Assembly: GCA_016700115.1 (NCBI GenBank)
Contig: CP064999.1
Span: forward strand, 1,240,001 to 1,304,000
Direction: 5' to 3'
From: Sphingobacteriales bacterium
GTDB taxonomy: Bacteria; Bacteroidota; Bacteroidia; Chitinophagales; UBA2359
DNA length: 64,000 nucleotides
The notes beneath the pieces were generated by a model. That model was given only the letters and a program-made list of their open reading frames with translations. It ran no database searches and had not been told where the DNA came from. Of the stretch, positions 55,651 through 63,918 are shown piece after piece. Both the position numbers and the translations under genes were made by a program. How positions within the stretch are numbered: position 1 is the first letter of the stretch; every line of letters starts with the position of its first letter.

Positions 55651-56240
55651 TTATTTAGGCTTTTGGGAAATAAAAGGAGTGGTGTCAAAAGTAGAAAAAA
55701 GGGTATTGATGCTCCTTTGGGTTTGTGCAATAGATAGCTTTAGATAGATGGAGGGTTTTGTATGATCCGTTTTTGTTTTGAGGCAGTTATTTACTCCATT
55801 CTTTAAACTTCGCCTCGGTCGGTGGATGAAAAGATCAGCCAGGTGGAGCGTTGTACTATCTTGATCCATTTATCTAAATGGGCGGGGGTCGAAGCAAATA
55901 CCCGAGGCTTATCTTGGATGACCTTCTTAATCTGCCTAACATCAATGCTTAGTTTGCCCTCATCCAACACCATGCGCGATAAAAAAAGCGACGGACATCA
56001 ATTGCTCTGCCCTCCAACTCCAAGTTACAATGCCGACAAATGATACCCTCCCGTAAAGCAGAGCCAGTTGCCCACAGCGTTGTCTTTAAGAAGATATCCC
56101 CGATTGGGCAAGCAAGGCAAATGTGGTTTTGATGACTTCGTGAAATCATGCATAATAGCATAATAGAACACCCCATTTGAAAGATGGCAGGCAGAGGTAA
56201 ACATACTCTTTAAAATTTCCAATAGTTCACCATCAATCAC
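55651..56240 (-). pseudogene. Decayed minus-strand gene of unknown family
   Basis: Two overlapping minus-strand frames (56240-56025 and 56176-55949) look like one broken protein. The visible parts are DGELLEILKSMFTSACHLSN, FYYAIMHDFTKSSKPHLPC, and after a shift ICRHCNLELEGRAIDVRRFF. A further piece lies at 55869-55651. The start segment is duplicated at 52224-52317. I do not recognise the family; a transposase or other mobile-element gene is possible. Confidence 0.35.
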
Positions 56241-56258
56241 CTCTCAATAATTTGATAC
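56165..56258. repeat. 94-bp direct repeat, right copy
   Basis: Partner of 52224-52317. It coincides with the 5' end of the decayed minus-strand gene, so the left copy may be a displaced fragment of that gene. Confidence 0.65.
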
Positions 56259-56496
56259 CTTTGTAAAGCTACTATAGTGATAGTGAAAAAATGGACTCTC
56301 GCTCAGTTCATCAGGATAGTGCTTACGAACAGAGGAGTTTAAGGACATCACCAAATTGGTCATCGGTTTTTCCCCAACACCAAAAGATTTAGGCAGAACT
56401 GCTCTGTGTTTATGCTTTTCAAACTCAAATAAACCACGACATTCTGCTTTTTAAACCTATTCGCATTTTCTGTCCAAAGTCCAACTACCAACAACT
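56259..56496. other. Spacer before arr
   Basis: No gene. The words ATTCTGTCCAAAG near 56467 and 52346 match and follow both copies of the 94-bp repeat, so the duplicated segment may once have extended further. Confidence 0.35.
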
Positions 56497-56943
56497 ATGA
56501 AAAAAAATCAACACGAGTTTTTACCTGAAACGCCTGCCCAAAGCCCTTTTGCGCAAACCTTTTTTCACGGTACAAAGTCAGATTTAAAGATTGGTGATTT
56601 TATTGAACCCGGACTTAGCTCAAATTACGGTCAAAATAAAAAGGCCGGATATGTTTATCTGACTGCAACCTTAGATGCCGCAATCTGGGGGGCGGAACTT
56701 GCTTTGGGCGAAGGGAAGGAAAGAATTTATCTGGTTGAGCCTACAGGGCCTGTTGAGGACGACCCAAATTTAACCGACAAAAAATTCAAGGGCAACCCCA
56801 CAATGTCCTACCGTTCAAAACATCCGTTTAAGGTGGTTGGAGAGGTTGCCATTTGGCAACGACATCCCCCCGAACAAGTGAGGGCAATGAAAGAGCATTT
56901 AACCAAGCTCAAGGAACAAGGCATTGAAGCCATTGAAGATTGA
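56497..56943 (+). CDS. arr: Rifamycin ADP-ribosyltransferase (Arr)
   Basis: Arr inactivates rifampicin by transferring ADP-ribose from NAD+ to the C23 hydroxyl. The 148 residues fit the family (about 140). Key blocks are TFFHGTKSDLKIGD with His24, NYGQNKKAGYVYLTATLDAA with Tyr54, and TGPVEDDPNLTDKKFKGNPT with an Asp at about 88; these correspond by position to the His-Tyr-Asp set of the characterised enzyme, though I aligned them by eye. It lies just right of the island repeat, so it may have arrived by transfer. The next gene is a DUF1905 protein 58 bases on. Chromosomal arr genes also occur in environmental bacteria, so no resistance phenotype is implied. Confidence 0.92.
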   Translation: MKKNQHEFLPETPAQSPFAQTFFHGTKSDLKIGDFIEPGLSSNYGQNKKAGYVYLTATLDAAIWGAELALGEGKERIYLVEPTGPVEDDPNLTDKKFKGNPTMSYRSKHPFKVVGEVAIWQRHPPEQVRAMKEHLTKLKEQGIEAIED

Positions 56944-57001
56944 AAGATTTGGAGTTAATATTGCCTTGTGAATGAGTTGGTCTGTTTCCAAAATTTAGTG
57001 G

Positions 57002-57301
57002 ATGGAAAGTAAAATTGAATTTGCGTTTTCGGCCGAAGTTTGGCAATACCTTGGCATTGGTGGATGGTTTTTTGTGTCTTTTCCGGAAAGTATTTCCGCA
57101 GAAATCAGGAACAACCTGAAATGGCAGGAAGAAGGATGGGGACGGTTAAAGGCAACGGCAAAAACCGGAAATACAGCATGGAAGACCTCCATTTGGTTCG
57201 ACACCAAAAAGAATACGTACTTGCTTCCTTTAAAAGCGGAAATCAGAAAAAGAGAACATATTGAAGCCGGAAATATGCTGAACATCATTGTGAAGGTATA
57301 A
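57002..57301 (+). CDS. DUF1905 domain-containing protein
   Basis: A 99-residue soluble protein with the family pattern: EFAFSAEVWQYLGIGGWFFV, then GWGRLKATAKTGNTAWKTSI, DTKKNTYLLPLKAEIRKREH, ending in a short strand (NMLNIIVKV). Members have an OB-like barrel fold; their function is not established. It is in the same direction as arr and may share its transcript. Confidence 0.85.
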   Translation: MESKIEFAFSAEVWQYLGIGGWFFVSFPESISAEIRNNLKWQEEGWGRLKATAKTGNTAWKTSIWFDTKKNTYLLPLKAEIRKREHIEAGNMLNIIVKV

Positions 57302-57515
57302 ATGATTACGGGGTTTCCTTTTTTTATTGATTGGGGATTAACGATGAACCGGACGGATAATCAAAAAATCAGGTGAAGGGTACCTATGAATTTGAATCAA
57401 AAAATTCACGAAGGGATGGTCAGATTGTAGAAAAATATTGCCCAAATTTGCTCCTTTACGAATACCCCTCCTTAAAAGGAACGCTCAACTTCCAATTAAG
57501 ACTTTAACATCAACC

Positions 57516-58421
57516 ATGAAAAGATACTTTTTTAAAGACATTTTGGTATGTGAAATGTGCGGTGATAAGACTGAAAAGCACAGAATTTTAGGTCAGCGTC
57601 TGAATAAATCACAGGGTTTACATCCTAAAAACAAAACCGGAATCACCGTAAGTATTCAAAAATGTACTAACTGCAGGCTAATTTATTCCAATCCCCAACC
57701 TATTCCTTTTGACCTTCAGGATCATTATGGCAAACCTCCGGAAGCATACTGGAAAGAAAAATATTTTGAATGGCAACCCGAATACTTCAAAACCCAGATA
57801 GACGAAGCATCCGCACTTTTAGATTTTAAACCCGGCATGAAAGCGCTCGATGTTGGCGCAGGATTGGGTAAAGCGATGCTTTCCATGCAAAACAAGGGGT
57901 TTGATGTGTATGGGTTAGAGCCTTCTGTTCCTTTTTTTGAACGGGCAATTTCTAAAATGGGCATTCCTCCCGAAAAGTTAAAATCGGGTGCTATCGAAGA
58001 ATTAGACTACGAACCCGAGTTTTTTGATTTCATCACATTCGGTGCGGTGTTTGAACATCTATACGAACCTTCGGCCTGTTTAAACAAAGCGTTTGGCTGG
58101 TTAAAACCTAATGGAATCATCCATATTGAAGTCCCTTCTTCAGACTGGCTGTTGCCCAAGTTTATCAACCTTTATTTCAGGCTTATCGGAACCAATTATG
58201 TAACCAACCTCAGTCCGATGCACCCCCCTTTTCATTTACACGAATTCAGCCTTAAATCCTTCCATCAACTTGCTGAAAAACAGAACTTCACCATTGAAAA
58301 ACACCGCTACGATGTGGCGACTATCTTTTTTTTCCCAAAAATTTTTCACGGCATATTAAGAAGCTATATGGCAGCTACCGACAAAGGAATGCAACTGACC
58401 GTTTATATCAGAAAACGGTAA
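57516..58421 (+). CDS. Zinc-finger-like N-terminal, SAM-dependent methyltransferase
   Basis: I start at ATG 57516; the TTG at 57438 adds no recognisable sequence. The 301 residues open with two Cys pairs (CEMCGDK, CTNCRLIYSNPQP) that probably bind zinc, like the N-terminal ribbon found in many sugar- or small-molecule methyltransferases. The catalytic domain follows: ALDVGAGLGKAMLSMQNKGF for SAM motif I, VYGLEPS with the acidic ribose contact, DFITFGAVFEHLYEPSACL and GIIHIEVPSS. The closest idea is a Methyltransf_23-type enzyme. No cluster gives the substrate. Confidence 0.85.
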   Translation: MKRYFFKDILVCEMCGDKTEKHRILGQRLNKSQGLHPKNKTGITVSIQKCTNCRLIYSNPQPIPFDLQDHYGKPPEAYWKEKYFEWQPEYFKTQIDEASALLDFKPGMKALDVGAGLGKAMLSMQNKGFDVYGLEPSVPFFERAISKMGIPPEKLKSGAIEELDYEPEFFDFITFGAVFEHLYEPSACLNKAFGWLKPNGIIHIEVPSSDWLLPKFINLYFRLIGTNYVTNLSPMHPPFHLHEFSLKSFHQLAEKQNFTIEKHRYDVATIFFFPKIFHGILRSYMAATDKGMQLTVYIRKR

Positions 58422-58664
58422 TTGCCGTTTTTTTCACCAAAACCGGATTGATTACGTGCATAATTTTTTTGATTTTTTCCTGTCTTAGGAGTGATATTGA
58501 GAGTGGTTTTTTAAGTGCCTAAAACAAACCGAAGTTATACTGTTTTTATCGCAATAAGTTAGTTCAACACTAAAGTTTCAATTGTTTGACTATATTTGTC
58601 AATATTTAACCCGGCTGCCTGTGAAGTTAATTGCTACCCGCCCGGCAAAAAAGAGATTTGAGTC

Positions 58665-59153
58665 ATGACTATCTCCATGATATTATGTGTCGGTTTTGTT
58701 TCAGGCGGTTTATTTACGGACAAGTTCCGGCTGATGTCCAAACCCTGTTTTTTGATGATGACACTAACTATTTTCGGTTTTTTAAATTTTCAGGGCAATT
58801 GTTTCAGCAATTCCAACGCAAGAGTGATTGATAAAATAGGGCGACATTTTGATAAAATTAAAGATATTGACTGGCAGCTATCGCTAAACAAAACAGAACC
58901 TTTACCGGCATCCGAAAAAATGATGGAACAGGTAGCTGCCCTACAAAAGCTGAATTTGAAAGTGTCAGAAAACGAGCCAATAAAGGTGCCGCTCAACGAG
59001 TTTCTCACAAAATGGGCAACCCGGGAGTTGATTTACCAATCCCTTATCAACAACGACCAAAAGTTTATGGCAGATGTTACCTCTTTTTATTTAAGAGGAT
59101 TGGTAAAATATAAAAAGGGGTGGAAAACGCTGTTTCCATTTTTCAGGGCTTAA
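58665..59153 (+). CDS. Hypothetical protein, possible secreted or membrane-associated
   Basis: The 162-residue frame has a hydrophobic N-terminus with several possible starts; ATG 58734 (SKPCFLMMTLTIFGFLNFQG) would give a signal-like segment. The remainder is helical and charged (ARVIDKIGRHFDKIKDIDWQ, KMMEQVAALQKLNLKVSE). It ends in aromatic, basic residues. I do not recognise it. Confidence 0.45.
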   Translation: MTISMILCVGFVSGGLFTDKFRLMSKPCFLMMTLTIFGFLNFQGNCFSNSNARVIDKIGRHFDKIKDIDWQLSLNKTEPLPASEKMMEQVAALQKLNLKVSENEPIKVPLNEFLTKWATRELIYQSLINNDQKFMADVTSFYLRGLVKYKKGWKTLFPFFRA

Positions 59154-59402
59154 ACAGCAAAGCTCCGATCTCCTATAAAACTGTCGAAAAACTTAAACTT
59201 ACTTTATAATTGATTTCAGGTTGAACGCATGATTTCCCATTCTATATAAATATAGAATTTGGCACAGTGACCCTACTCCTACTTTTGTTACAAACGAATG
59301 AAACAAGAATGTTTCACGGAATTTTTCAGTCGAAGTTTTATGACAATATAACAATGAAGCAGCTTCCATCTCACCTCGTCACCGTTTGTAGGAAAAAATC
59401 CA

Positions 59403-59410
59403 TACCTTTG
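59403..59410 (+). promoter_or_regulatory. -7 promoter element for the YHS lipoprotein gene
   Basis: TACCTTTG is a perfect match, 35 bases before the ATG. A TTTG lies upstream at 59385 but only 14 bases away, closer than usual. Confidence 0.5.
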
Positions 59411-59444
59411 CAGGAACATTATTTTTATTGTAAAAATCACAACC

Positions 59445-59723
59445 ATGAAAAAAGTATTGTTAATCGTAAGCATAGCAGGATGGTTTTTTGTTTCGTGTAG
59501 TGGTAACGGTCAGGGAACTTCCGGAAATATGGGCGGAGGTGAAAACGACAAAGGCATAGATGTTCCCAAAGAATTGCTGGCAGTAGCCAAAGATGTTGTT
59601 TGTGGCATGTCGTTAAAAACAATTGCCGATACCGCAATGGTCAACGGAAAAGTTTACCCTTTTTGCGCAAAAGAATGTAAAGAGGAGTTCAAGGCGCATC
59701 CCGAAAAATATGTCATCAACTAA
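59445..59723 (+). CDS. YHS domain-containing lipoprotein
   Basis: A 92-residue lipoprotein: signal MKKVLLIVSIAGWFFVSC with Cys18 as the lipidated residue, a Gly-rich linker, then a YHS-type metal-binding domain (DVVCGMSLKTIADTAMVNGK, YPFCAKECKEEFKAHPEKYV). The Cys residues in VCGM and FCAKEC are the usual copper- or heavy-metal-binding set. Its role is probably metal binding in the envelope; related domains occur next to copper ATPases, but none is here. A strong terminator follows. Confidence 0.88.
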   Translation: MKKVLLIVSIAGWFFVSCSGNGQGTSGNMGGGENDKGIDVPKELLAVAKDVVCGMSLKTIADTAMVNGKVYPFCAKECKEEFKAHPEKYVIN

Positions 59724-59745
59724 AAATTTTTATTTGAATTTTGTC

Positions 59746-59787
59746 AAAGCGCAGACTGCCAAAGCAGGTAGTCTGCGCTTTTTTTTA
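59746..59787 (+). terminator. Rho-independent terminator after the YHS gene
   Basis: AAAGCGCAGACTGCC pairs with GGTAGTCTGCGCTTT with one mismatch across a 6-base loop, followed by T8 or more. Confidence 0.88.
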
Positions 59788-59887
59788 TGCCCGTTGGAAC
59801 TTTTAAAGGCATGAAAAACTTAAAAGAGGCATTGTTATCAAAATTTTATCAATTTTGGATAACTTTCACATCACGCAAAAACGATTT

Positions 59888-60823
59888 ATGCAGGGAATAG
59901 TTTTACAATCAACAGGAAGTTGGTACAAAGTGCTGCTCGCCGACCGGGAAGAATTGGAGTGCAGGATTAAGGGAAAATTCAGGCAGGACGATATAGGCAG
60001 CACCAATCCGGTTGCGGTTGGGGATATTGTGGACGTTGAGCATGAAGAAGGATTGAAAACTGGAATCATCACCGAAATACTGCCGCGCAACAACTATATT
60101 ATCCGGCAATCGCCGCGAAAAAAATGGCAAAAACACATCATCGCCGCCAATATTGATCAGGCGTTGCTGATGGTTACTTTTTCCGAACCGCGCACCTCGT
60201 TCGGGTTTATTGACCGGTTTTTAATAACCGCCGAAATGTACGAGATTCCAACGGTATTGCTGTTCAACAAATTCGACACCTATACTGACAAAGATTTGGA
60301 CTTATGCGCTGAAGCCATGGAAACTTATGTTCCTTTGGGTTATCCTTGTCATACCGTCTCTGCTGTTACCGGATATGGAATAGATGAAGTAACCTTGTTG
60401 ATGAAGGACAAAAAAAGTCTGATTGCCGGACATTCAGGAGTTGGCAAATCCACATTAATCAATGCGATTGCTCCTCATTTAGATTTGAGTACTCAAGAAA
60501 TTTCTTCCTTTTCCGGCAAAGGAATGCACACCACCACATTTGCAACCATGCACAAACTGCCCTTTGGCGGGTTCATCATTGATACGCCCGGAATCAAAGA
60601 ATTTGGCGTGGTTCATCTCGAACCCAATGAAGTAGGGCATTATTACCGCGAAATGCGCGAGTTAATGACCGACTGTAAATTTGCCAACTGTCTTCACCGC
60701 AACGAGCGAAACTGTGCTGTAAAACAAGCTTTCGACAATGGTGAAATTTCCGAAACCCGCTACAACAGCTATCTGCGTATTTTAGCCGACATAGAATCTA
60801 TAAACTATTGGGAACGCGATTGA
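59888..60823 (+). CDS. rsgA: Ribosome small-subunit GTPase RsgA
   Basis: RsgA is a circularly permuted GTPase that checks late maturation of the 30S ribosomal subunit. From ATG 59888 the protein has 311 residues and starts MQGIVLQSTGSWYKV, the expected OB-fold N-terminus; the TTG at 59855 adds an unlikely leader. The motif order is permuted: G4 LLFNKFD, then G1 GHSGVGKST and G3 DTPG. The C-terminal zinc site follows (DCKFANCLHRNERNCAVKQA). Confidence 0.95.
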   Translation: MQGIVLQSTGSWYKVLLADREELECRIKGKFRQDDIGSTNPVAVGDIVDVEHEEGLKTGIITEILPRNNYIIRQSPRKKWQKHIIAANIDQALLMVTFSEPRTSFGFIDRFLITAEMYEIPTVLLFNKFDTYTDKDLDLCAEAMETYVPLGYPCHTVSAVTGYGIDEVTLLMKDKKSLIAGHSGVGKSTLINAIAPHLDLSTQEISSFSGKGMHTTTFATMHKLPFGGFIIDTPGIKEFGVVHLEPNEVGHYYREMRELMTDCKFANCLHRNERNCAVKQAFDNGEISETRYNSYLRILADIESINYWERD

Positions 60824-60949
60824 CCCAAAAGCAGCCAGGTTCTTCATATTTTTTATCTGCCAAATATCGCAATGATTATCGCCAAACTCTGCCGGAAAAA
60901 TTCAAGGTAAAATTTAGCTTTTTTCAAACATTAAGATTAAGATTTGCAG

Positions 60950-60957
60950 TATATTTG
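60950..60957 (+). promoter_or_regulatory. -7 promoter element for the small Cys-rich protein gene
   Basis: TATATTTG matches TAnnTTTG, 39 bases before the ATG. No -33 TTG at the usual spacing. Confidence 0.5.
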
Positions 60958-60995
60958 TATGACTGATTTTTACATTTAACGCAAAAGAAACAACC

Positions 60996-61232
60996 ATGTT
61001 GAAAACTAAAGTTACCCCTCAAAAAACACAGCCTTCAGCAAAAGCCCTGAATGCCGGAAGGAAGAAACTGAATGCAAAAAAAGCAATCAACCTGAATGGA
61101 ATTGAACTGCACATAAACACGCCTCAAAACGGTTGGGGTGCTTGTTCGGTTAAGTGGTGCAATTGTCAGGAATATGTTGGCAATGATGAAACCTGCCAAA
61201 ACTGCGGGCACAACTACAAACTTCATTGGTAA
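60996..61232 (+). CDS. Small basic protein with C-terminal Cys-rich motif
   Basis: The 78 residues are strongly basic in the first half (KALNAGRKKLNAKKAIN) and end in a compact set of Cys and His: GACSVKWCNCQEYVG then ETCQNCGHNYKLHW. The spacing C-x4-C-x-C and C-x2-C-x-H suggests zinc binding. The promoter element and natural codon composition support a real gene. The family is unknown to me. The basic arm plus zinc motif would fit nucleic-acid binding, but this is only a guess. Confidence 0.65.
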   Translation: MLKTKVTPQKTQPSAKALNAGRKKLNAKKAINLNGIELHINTPQNGWGACSVKWCNCQEYVGNDETCQNCGHNYKLHW

Positions 61233-61534
61233 TTTTAAGATGGGTGCCTTTTTGCGAATAAACCCTGTTTTTTCATGGGTTAACCGCACTAAAACATCGC
61301 TGATGTGAACATATCCGGTATTTAATTAGCTCGTTTTGTAATCCGGTTTCTTGAAGCACTCCTCAATTTTAGAACGTCCGGAGTTTTTTTAGCTTCCCCA
61401 CCGCCCCTAACACTTTTTTACATTCCCCTTTCGATTTAACCAACTATTGTGCAAGAATTTGCTCAAAAAAAGAATTATTAAAACTGCCGGAAACTCGTTT
61501 ATATCTTAAAATAGTGAAATAAAGTGTGAATTTT
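61233..61534. other. Spacer between the small Cys-rich gene and the second 21-bp array
   Basis: No gene and no clear signal seen apart from a small AACCC/GGGTT inverted repeat at about 61262-61282. Confidence 0.35.
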
Positions 61535-61828
61535 ATTGCAATTGGAAACATATTTATTGTAATTGCAAACAATTTAATTGATTTAGAAAACATTATTGAA
61601 GTAAGAATTGGGGCATTTCTTGTTTTCTTTTTGATTTAAATTGCAGTTTTAATTTTTTCAATTGCAATTTTTTTCTTTAAAATTGAATTTCCGTCCTTTT
61701 CAACTATAATTTTCAAAGTTAAAATTATAATTTTAGGGATTACAATTGAGATTTTCACCTTTAAAATCATCATTTTATAGTTTAAAACCGCTTTTTTATT
61801 GTTTGAAATTGAAATAATTTTACCCAAT
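61535..61828. repeat. Second array: 14 blocks in exact 21-bp phase, AT-rich
   Basis: Blocks start at 61535, 61556, 61577, 61598, 61619, 61640, 61661, 61682, 61703, 61724, 61745, 61766, 61787 and 61808. From 61640 the consensus is ATTG-N2-ATTTT-N6-TTTAAA (ATTG at columns 1-4, T-rich centre at 8-11, TTAAA/TTCA at 17-21). The left blocks keep the phase and the ATTG but have a GAAAACA-like right half. On the minus strand the period gives heptads with Lys at one position, an open frame of 63 codons that I do not accept as a gene. The sequence is unrelated to the array at 39456, yet the period is the same. Confidence 0.8.
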
Positions 61829-62260
61829 TTCAGGGAATGTTTTTGACAAAAAGTGATTTAGGTGGCAAAAAACAAGACTACGGTCGCAGTTTTACGACTA
61901 CACCTCCTTATTTTTGAAGCAAGGGTAGGCAATTTTGGATGAAAGGGTTGTTTTTTAATTGCCCCCTGATTTAAGCTAAAGTACCACTCAAAGCAAAGCG
62001 GTTAAGTATTCCGAAAATGCTTAAATTCATCTATTTTGTTTGTTAAAAAAAACTGCCATAATTGAGTGGTTTGTGCTTTAAAATGGATTGAGTAAGGCAG
62101 TTTGATTTTGCAACAGAAGTAACCCCTTATTTTTTTTAATGACCGCGAATTTACCCGCTACATAAAGGTTGATGTTGAAGGGAAACTTGCCATGTTTTTC
62201 AGAAATTTAGGTATCTCCTTCAGGCGATCTTTAACAAATTATAAGTCCTTAGAATAGCTA
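61829..62260. other. Spacer between the second array and the comM promoter
   Basis: AT-rich, no gene or clear structure. The 21-bp pattern stops near 61828. Confidence 0.35.
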
Positions 62261-62291
62261 TTTGTTGTTTTGAAGGCAATTTGTAAATTTG
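62261..62291 (+). promoter_or_regulatory. Textbook Bacteroidota promoter of the comM-like gene
   Basis: TTTG (62261-62264), exactly 19 bases, TAAATTTG (62284-62291); start of transcription near 62298, about 73 bases before the ATG. Confidence 0.8.
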
Positions 62292-62370
62292 CCAAAACAT
62301 TTAAGGAAACAAGGCATCAAAACTAAGTCCGTCAAAAACCGGACAGGTGCTTGCCAATAATTAAACAGTT

Positions 62371-63918
62371 ATGGGTTTAGCCAAAGCGCATGGCGGTGCG
62401 GTACTTGGAGTTGATGCCACAATCATAGAGGTAGAGGTAAACGTTGGAGGGGGGCAAATCAGCTATTTTTTGGTAGGCTTACCGGACGCAGCCGTCAAAG
62501 AAGGGCAGTTTCGAATTGAAGCAGCCCTTAAAAACAACGATTACCCGATGCCCCGCCAAAAAGTGGTCATCAACATGGCACCGGCAGATATTCGCAAAGA
62601 AGGGTCTGCCTATGACCTGACTTTGGCCATTGGCATTTTGTCGGCAAGCGGGGCACTTTTAGAAACCAAAAACATAGAAGACTATATCATAATGGGCGAA
62701 TTGTCGCTCGATGGTAGTCTGCGCCCTATCAAAGGGGTGTTGCCCATTGCCATCGAAGCGATGAACCAGCAATTTAAAGGCTTTATTTTGCCAAAAGAAA
62801 ATGCACGCGAAGCAGCCATTGTAAAAAATCTGAACGTTTACGGAGTAGCCAATATTACAGAAGTGGTGGAGTTTTTAAGAGGGCAAAGAGAATTGACCCC
62901 TACGGTAATCAACACCCGGGAAGAGTTTTACAGCAACCAAACCCATTCGCAGTTGGATTTTTCGGATGTCAAGGGGCAAAAGAATATTAAACGCGCCCTC
63001 GAAATAGCAGCTTCGGGCGGTCATAATGTTATTTTAATCGGACCTCCGGGAGCCGGTAAAACCATGTTGGCAAAGCGCCTGCCCGGAATACTTCCTCCGC
63101 TTACCCTGCGCGAAGCACTCGAAACCACCAAAATACATTCAGTTGCCGGAAAACTGAAAAGCAATGCCTCCCTGATTAATGTTCGCCCTTTTCAGTCTCC
63201 CCACCACTCTATCAGCGATGTGGCGTTGGTTGGAGGAGGAACCATTCCTCAACCCGGACAGATTTCTTTAGCCCATAACGGCGTGTTGTTTTTAGATGAA
63301 TTGCCCGAATTTAAAAGGTCTGTTTTAGAGGTAATGCGTCAACCCATGGAAGAGCGGAGGGTTACCGTTTCGCGGGCAAAATTTACCGTAGAATATCCGG
63401 CAAGTTTTATGTTGGTAGCTTCCATGAATCCCTGCCCCTGCGGATATTTTAACCATCCCGAAAAAGAATGTGTTTGTGCGCCCGGATTGGTTCAAAAATA
63501 TCTCAATAAAATTTCAGGTCCTCTTTTGGACCGCATAGACCTGCATGTAGAAGTTACCCCGGTGCCTTTTGATGAGTTGAGCAGTATGACAACCGACGAA
63601 TCCAGCGAGTTAATCAGGGAGCGGGTGATTGCTGCGCGGGAAATTCAGAAAAAAAGGTTTGAGGGCGAAACCGATATTTTTTGCAATGCGCAGATGAGCT
63701 CGCGCATGGTCAGAGAAGTTTGCGCAATTGGCAGTCCGGGTCAAAAACTGCTCAAAACAGCCATGGAACGGCTCAATCTTTCAGCCAGAGCTTATGACCG
63801 GATTTTAAAAGTAGCCAGAACCATTGCCGACCTCGCCGGCAGCGAAGATATAAAAATTGAGCATCTCGCCGAAGCCATTCAGTTCAGAAGCTTAGACCGC
63901 GAAAACTGGGCGGGATAA
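62371..63918 (+). CDS. comM: ComM/YifB-family Mg-chelatase-like AAA ATPase
   Basis: The 515 residues match the YifB/ComM family length. An N-terminal LonC-like domain (GAVLGVDATIIEVEVNVGGG, FLVGLPDAAVKEG, VVINMAPADIRKEGSAYDL) is followed by the AAA part with Walker A GPPGAGKTM at about residue 224, Walker B NGVLFLDELPEF, and SMNPCPCGYFNHPEKECVC, the Cys-rich loop typical of the family. The C-terminal Mg_chelatase_C region is present (LNLSARAYDRILKVARTIAD). In naturally competent bacteria ComM is a helicase that promotes branch migration during transformation. It stands alone here with its own strong promoter. Confidence 0.92.
   Translation: MGLAKAHGGAVLGVDATIIEVEVNVGGGQISYFLVGLPDAAVKEGQFRIEAALKNNDYPMPRQKVVINMAPADIRKEGSAYDLTLAIGILSASGALLETKNIEDYIIMGELSLDGSLRPIKGVLPIAIEAMNQQFKGFILPKENAREAAIVKNLNVYGVANITEVVEFLRGQRELTPTVINTREEFYSNQTHSQLDFSDVKGQKNIKRALEIAASGGHNVILIGPPGAGKTMLAKRLPGILPPLTLREALETTKIHSVAGKLKSNASLINVRPFQSPHHSISDVALVGGGTIPQPGQISLAHNGVLFLDELPEFKRSVLEVMRQPMEERRVTVSRAKFTVEYPASFMLVASMNPCPCGYFNHPEKECVCAPGLVQKYLNKISGPLLDRIDLHVEVTPVPFDELSSMTTDESSELIRERVIAAREIQKKRFEGETDIFCNAQMSSRMVREVCAIGSPGQKLLKTAMERLNLSARAYDRILKVARTIADLAGSEDIKIEHLAEAIQFRSLDRENWAG

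Larger units (their letters stand above)
52224..56258. mobile_element. Accessory island bracketed by 94-bp direct repeats
   Basis: The interval holds a toxin-type gene pair, a disrupted IS110 transposase and gene debris, with few intact genes and long empty spacers. Imperfect 94-bp direct repeats close both ends (52224-52317, 56165-56258). I see no integrase or tRNA. The repeats may be remnants of a duplicated gene end rather than true attachment sites. Confidence 0.45.

Noticed and set aside
58631..58831. 66-codon frame overlapping the hypothetical gene at 58665
   Set aside because: Out of frame with the longer gene and without distinguishing features.
61636..61827. 63-codon minus-strand frame with Lys-containing heptads
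   Set aside because: Also created by the 21-bp period in AT-rich DNA; low complexity, no promoter element upstream on the minus strand.
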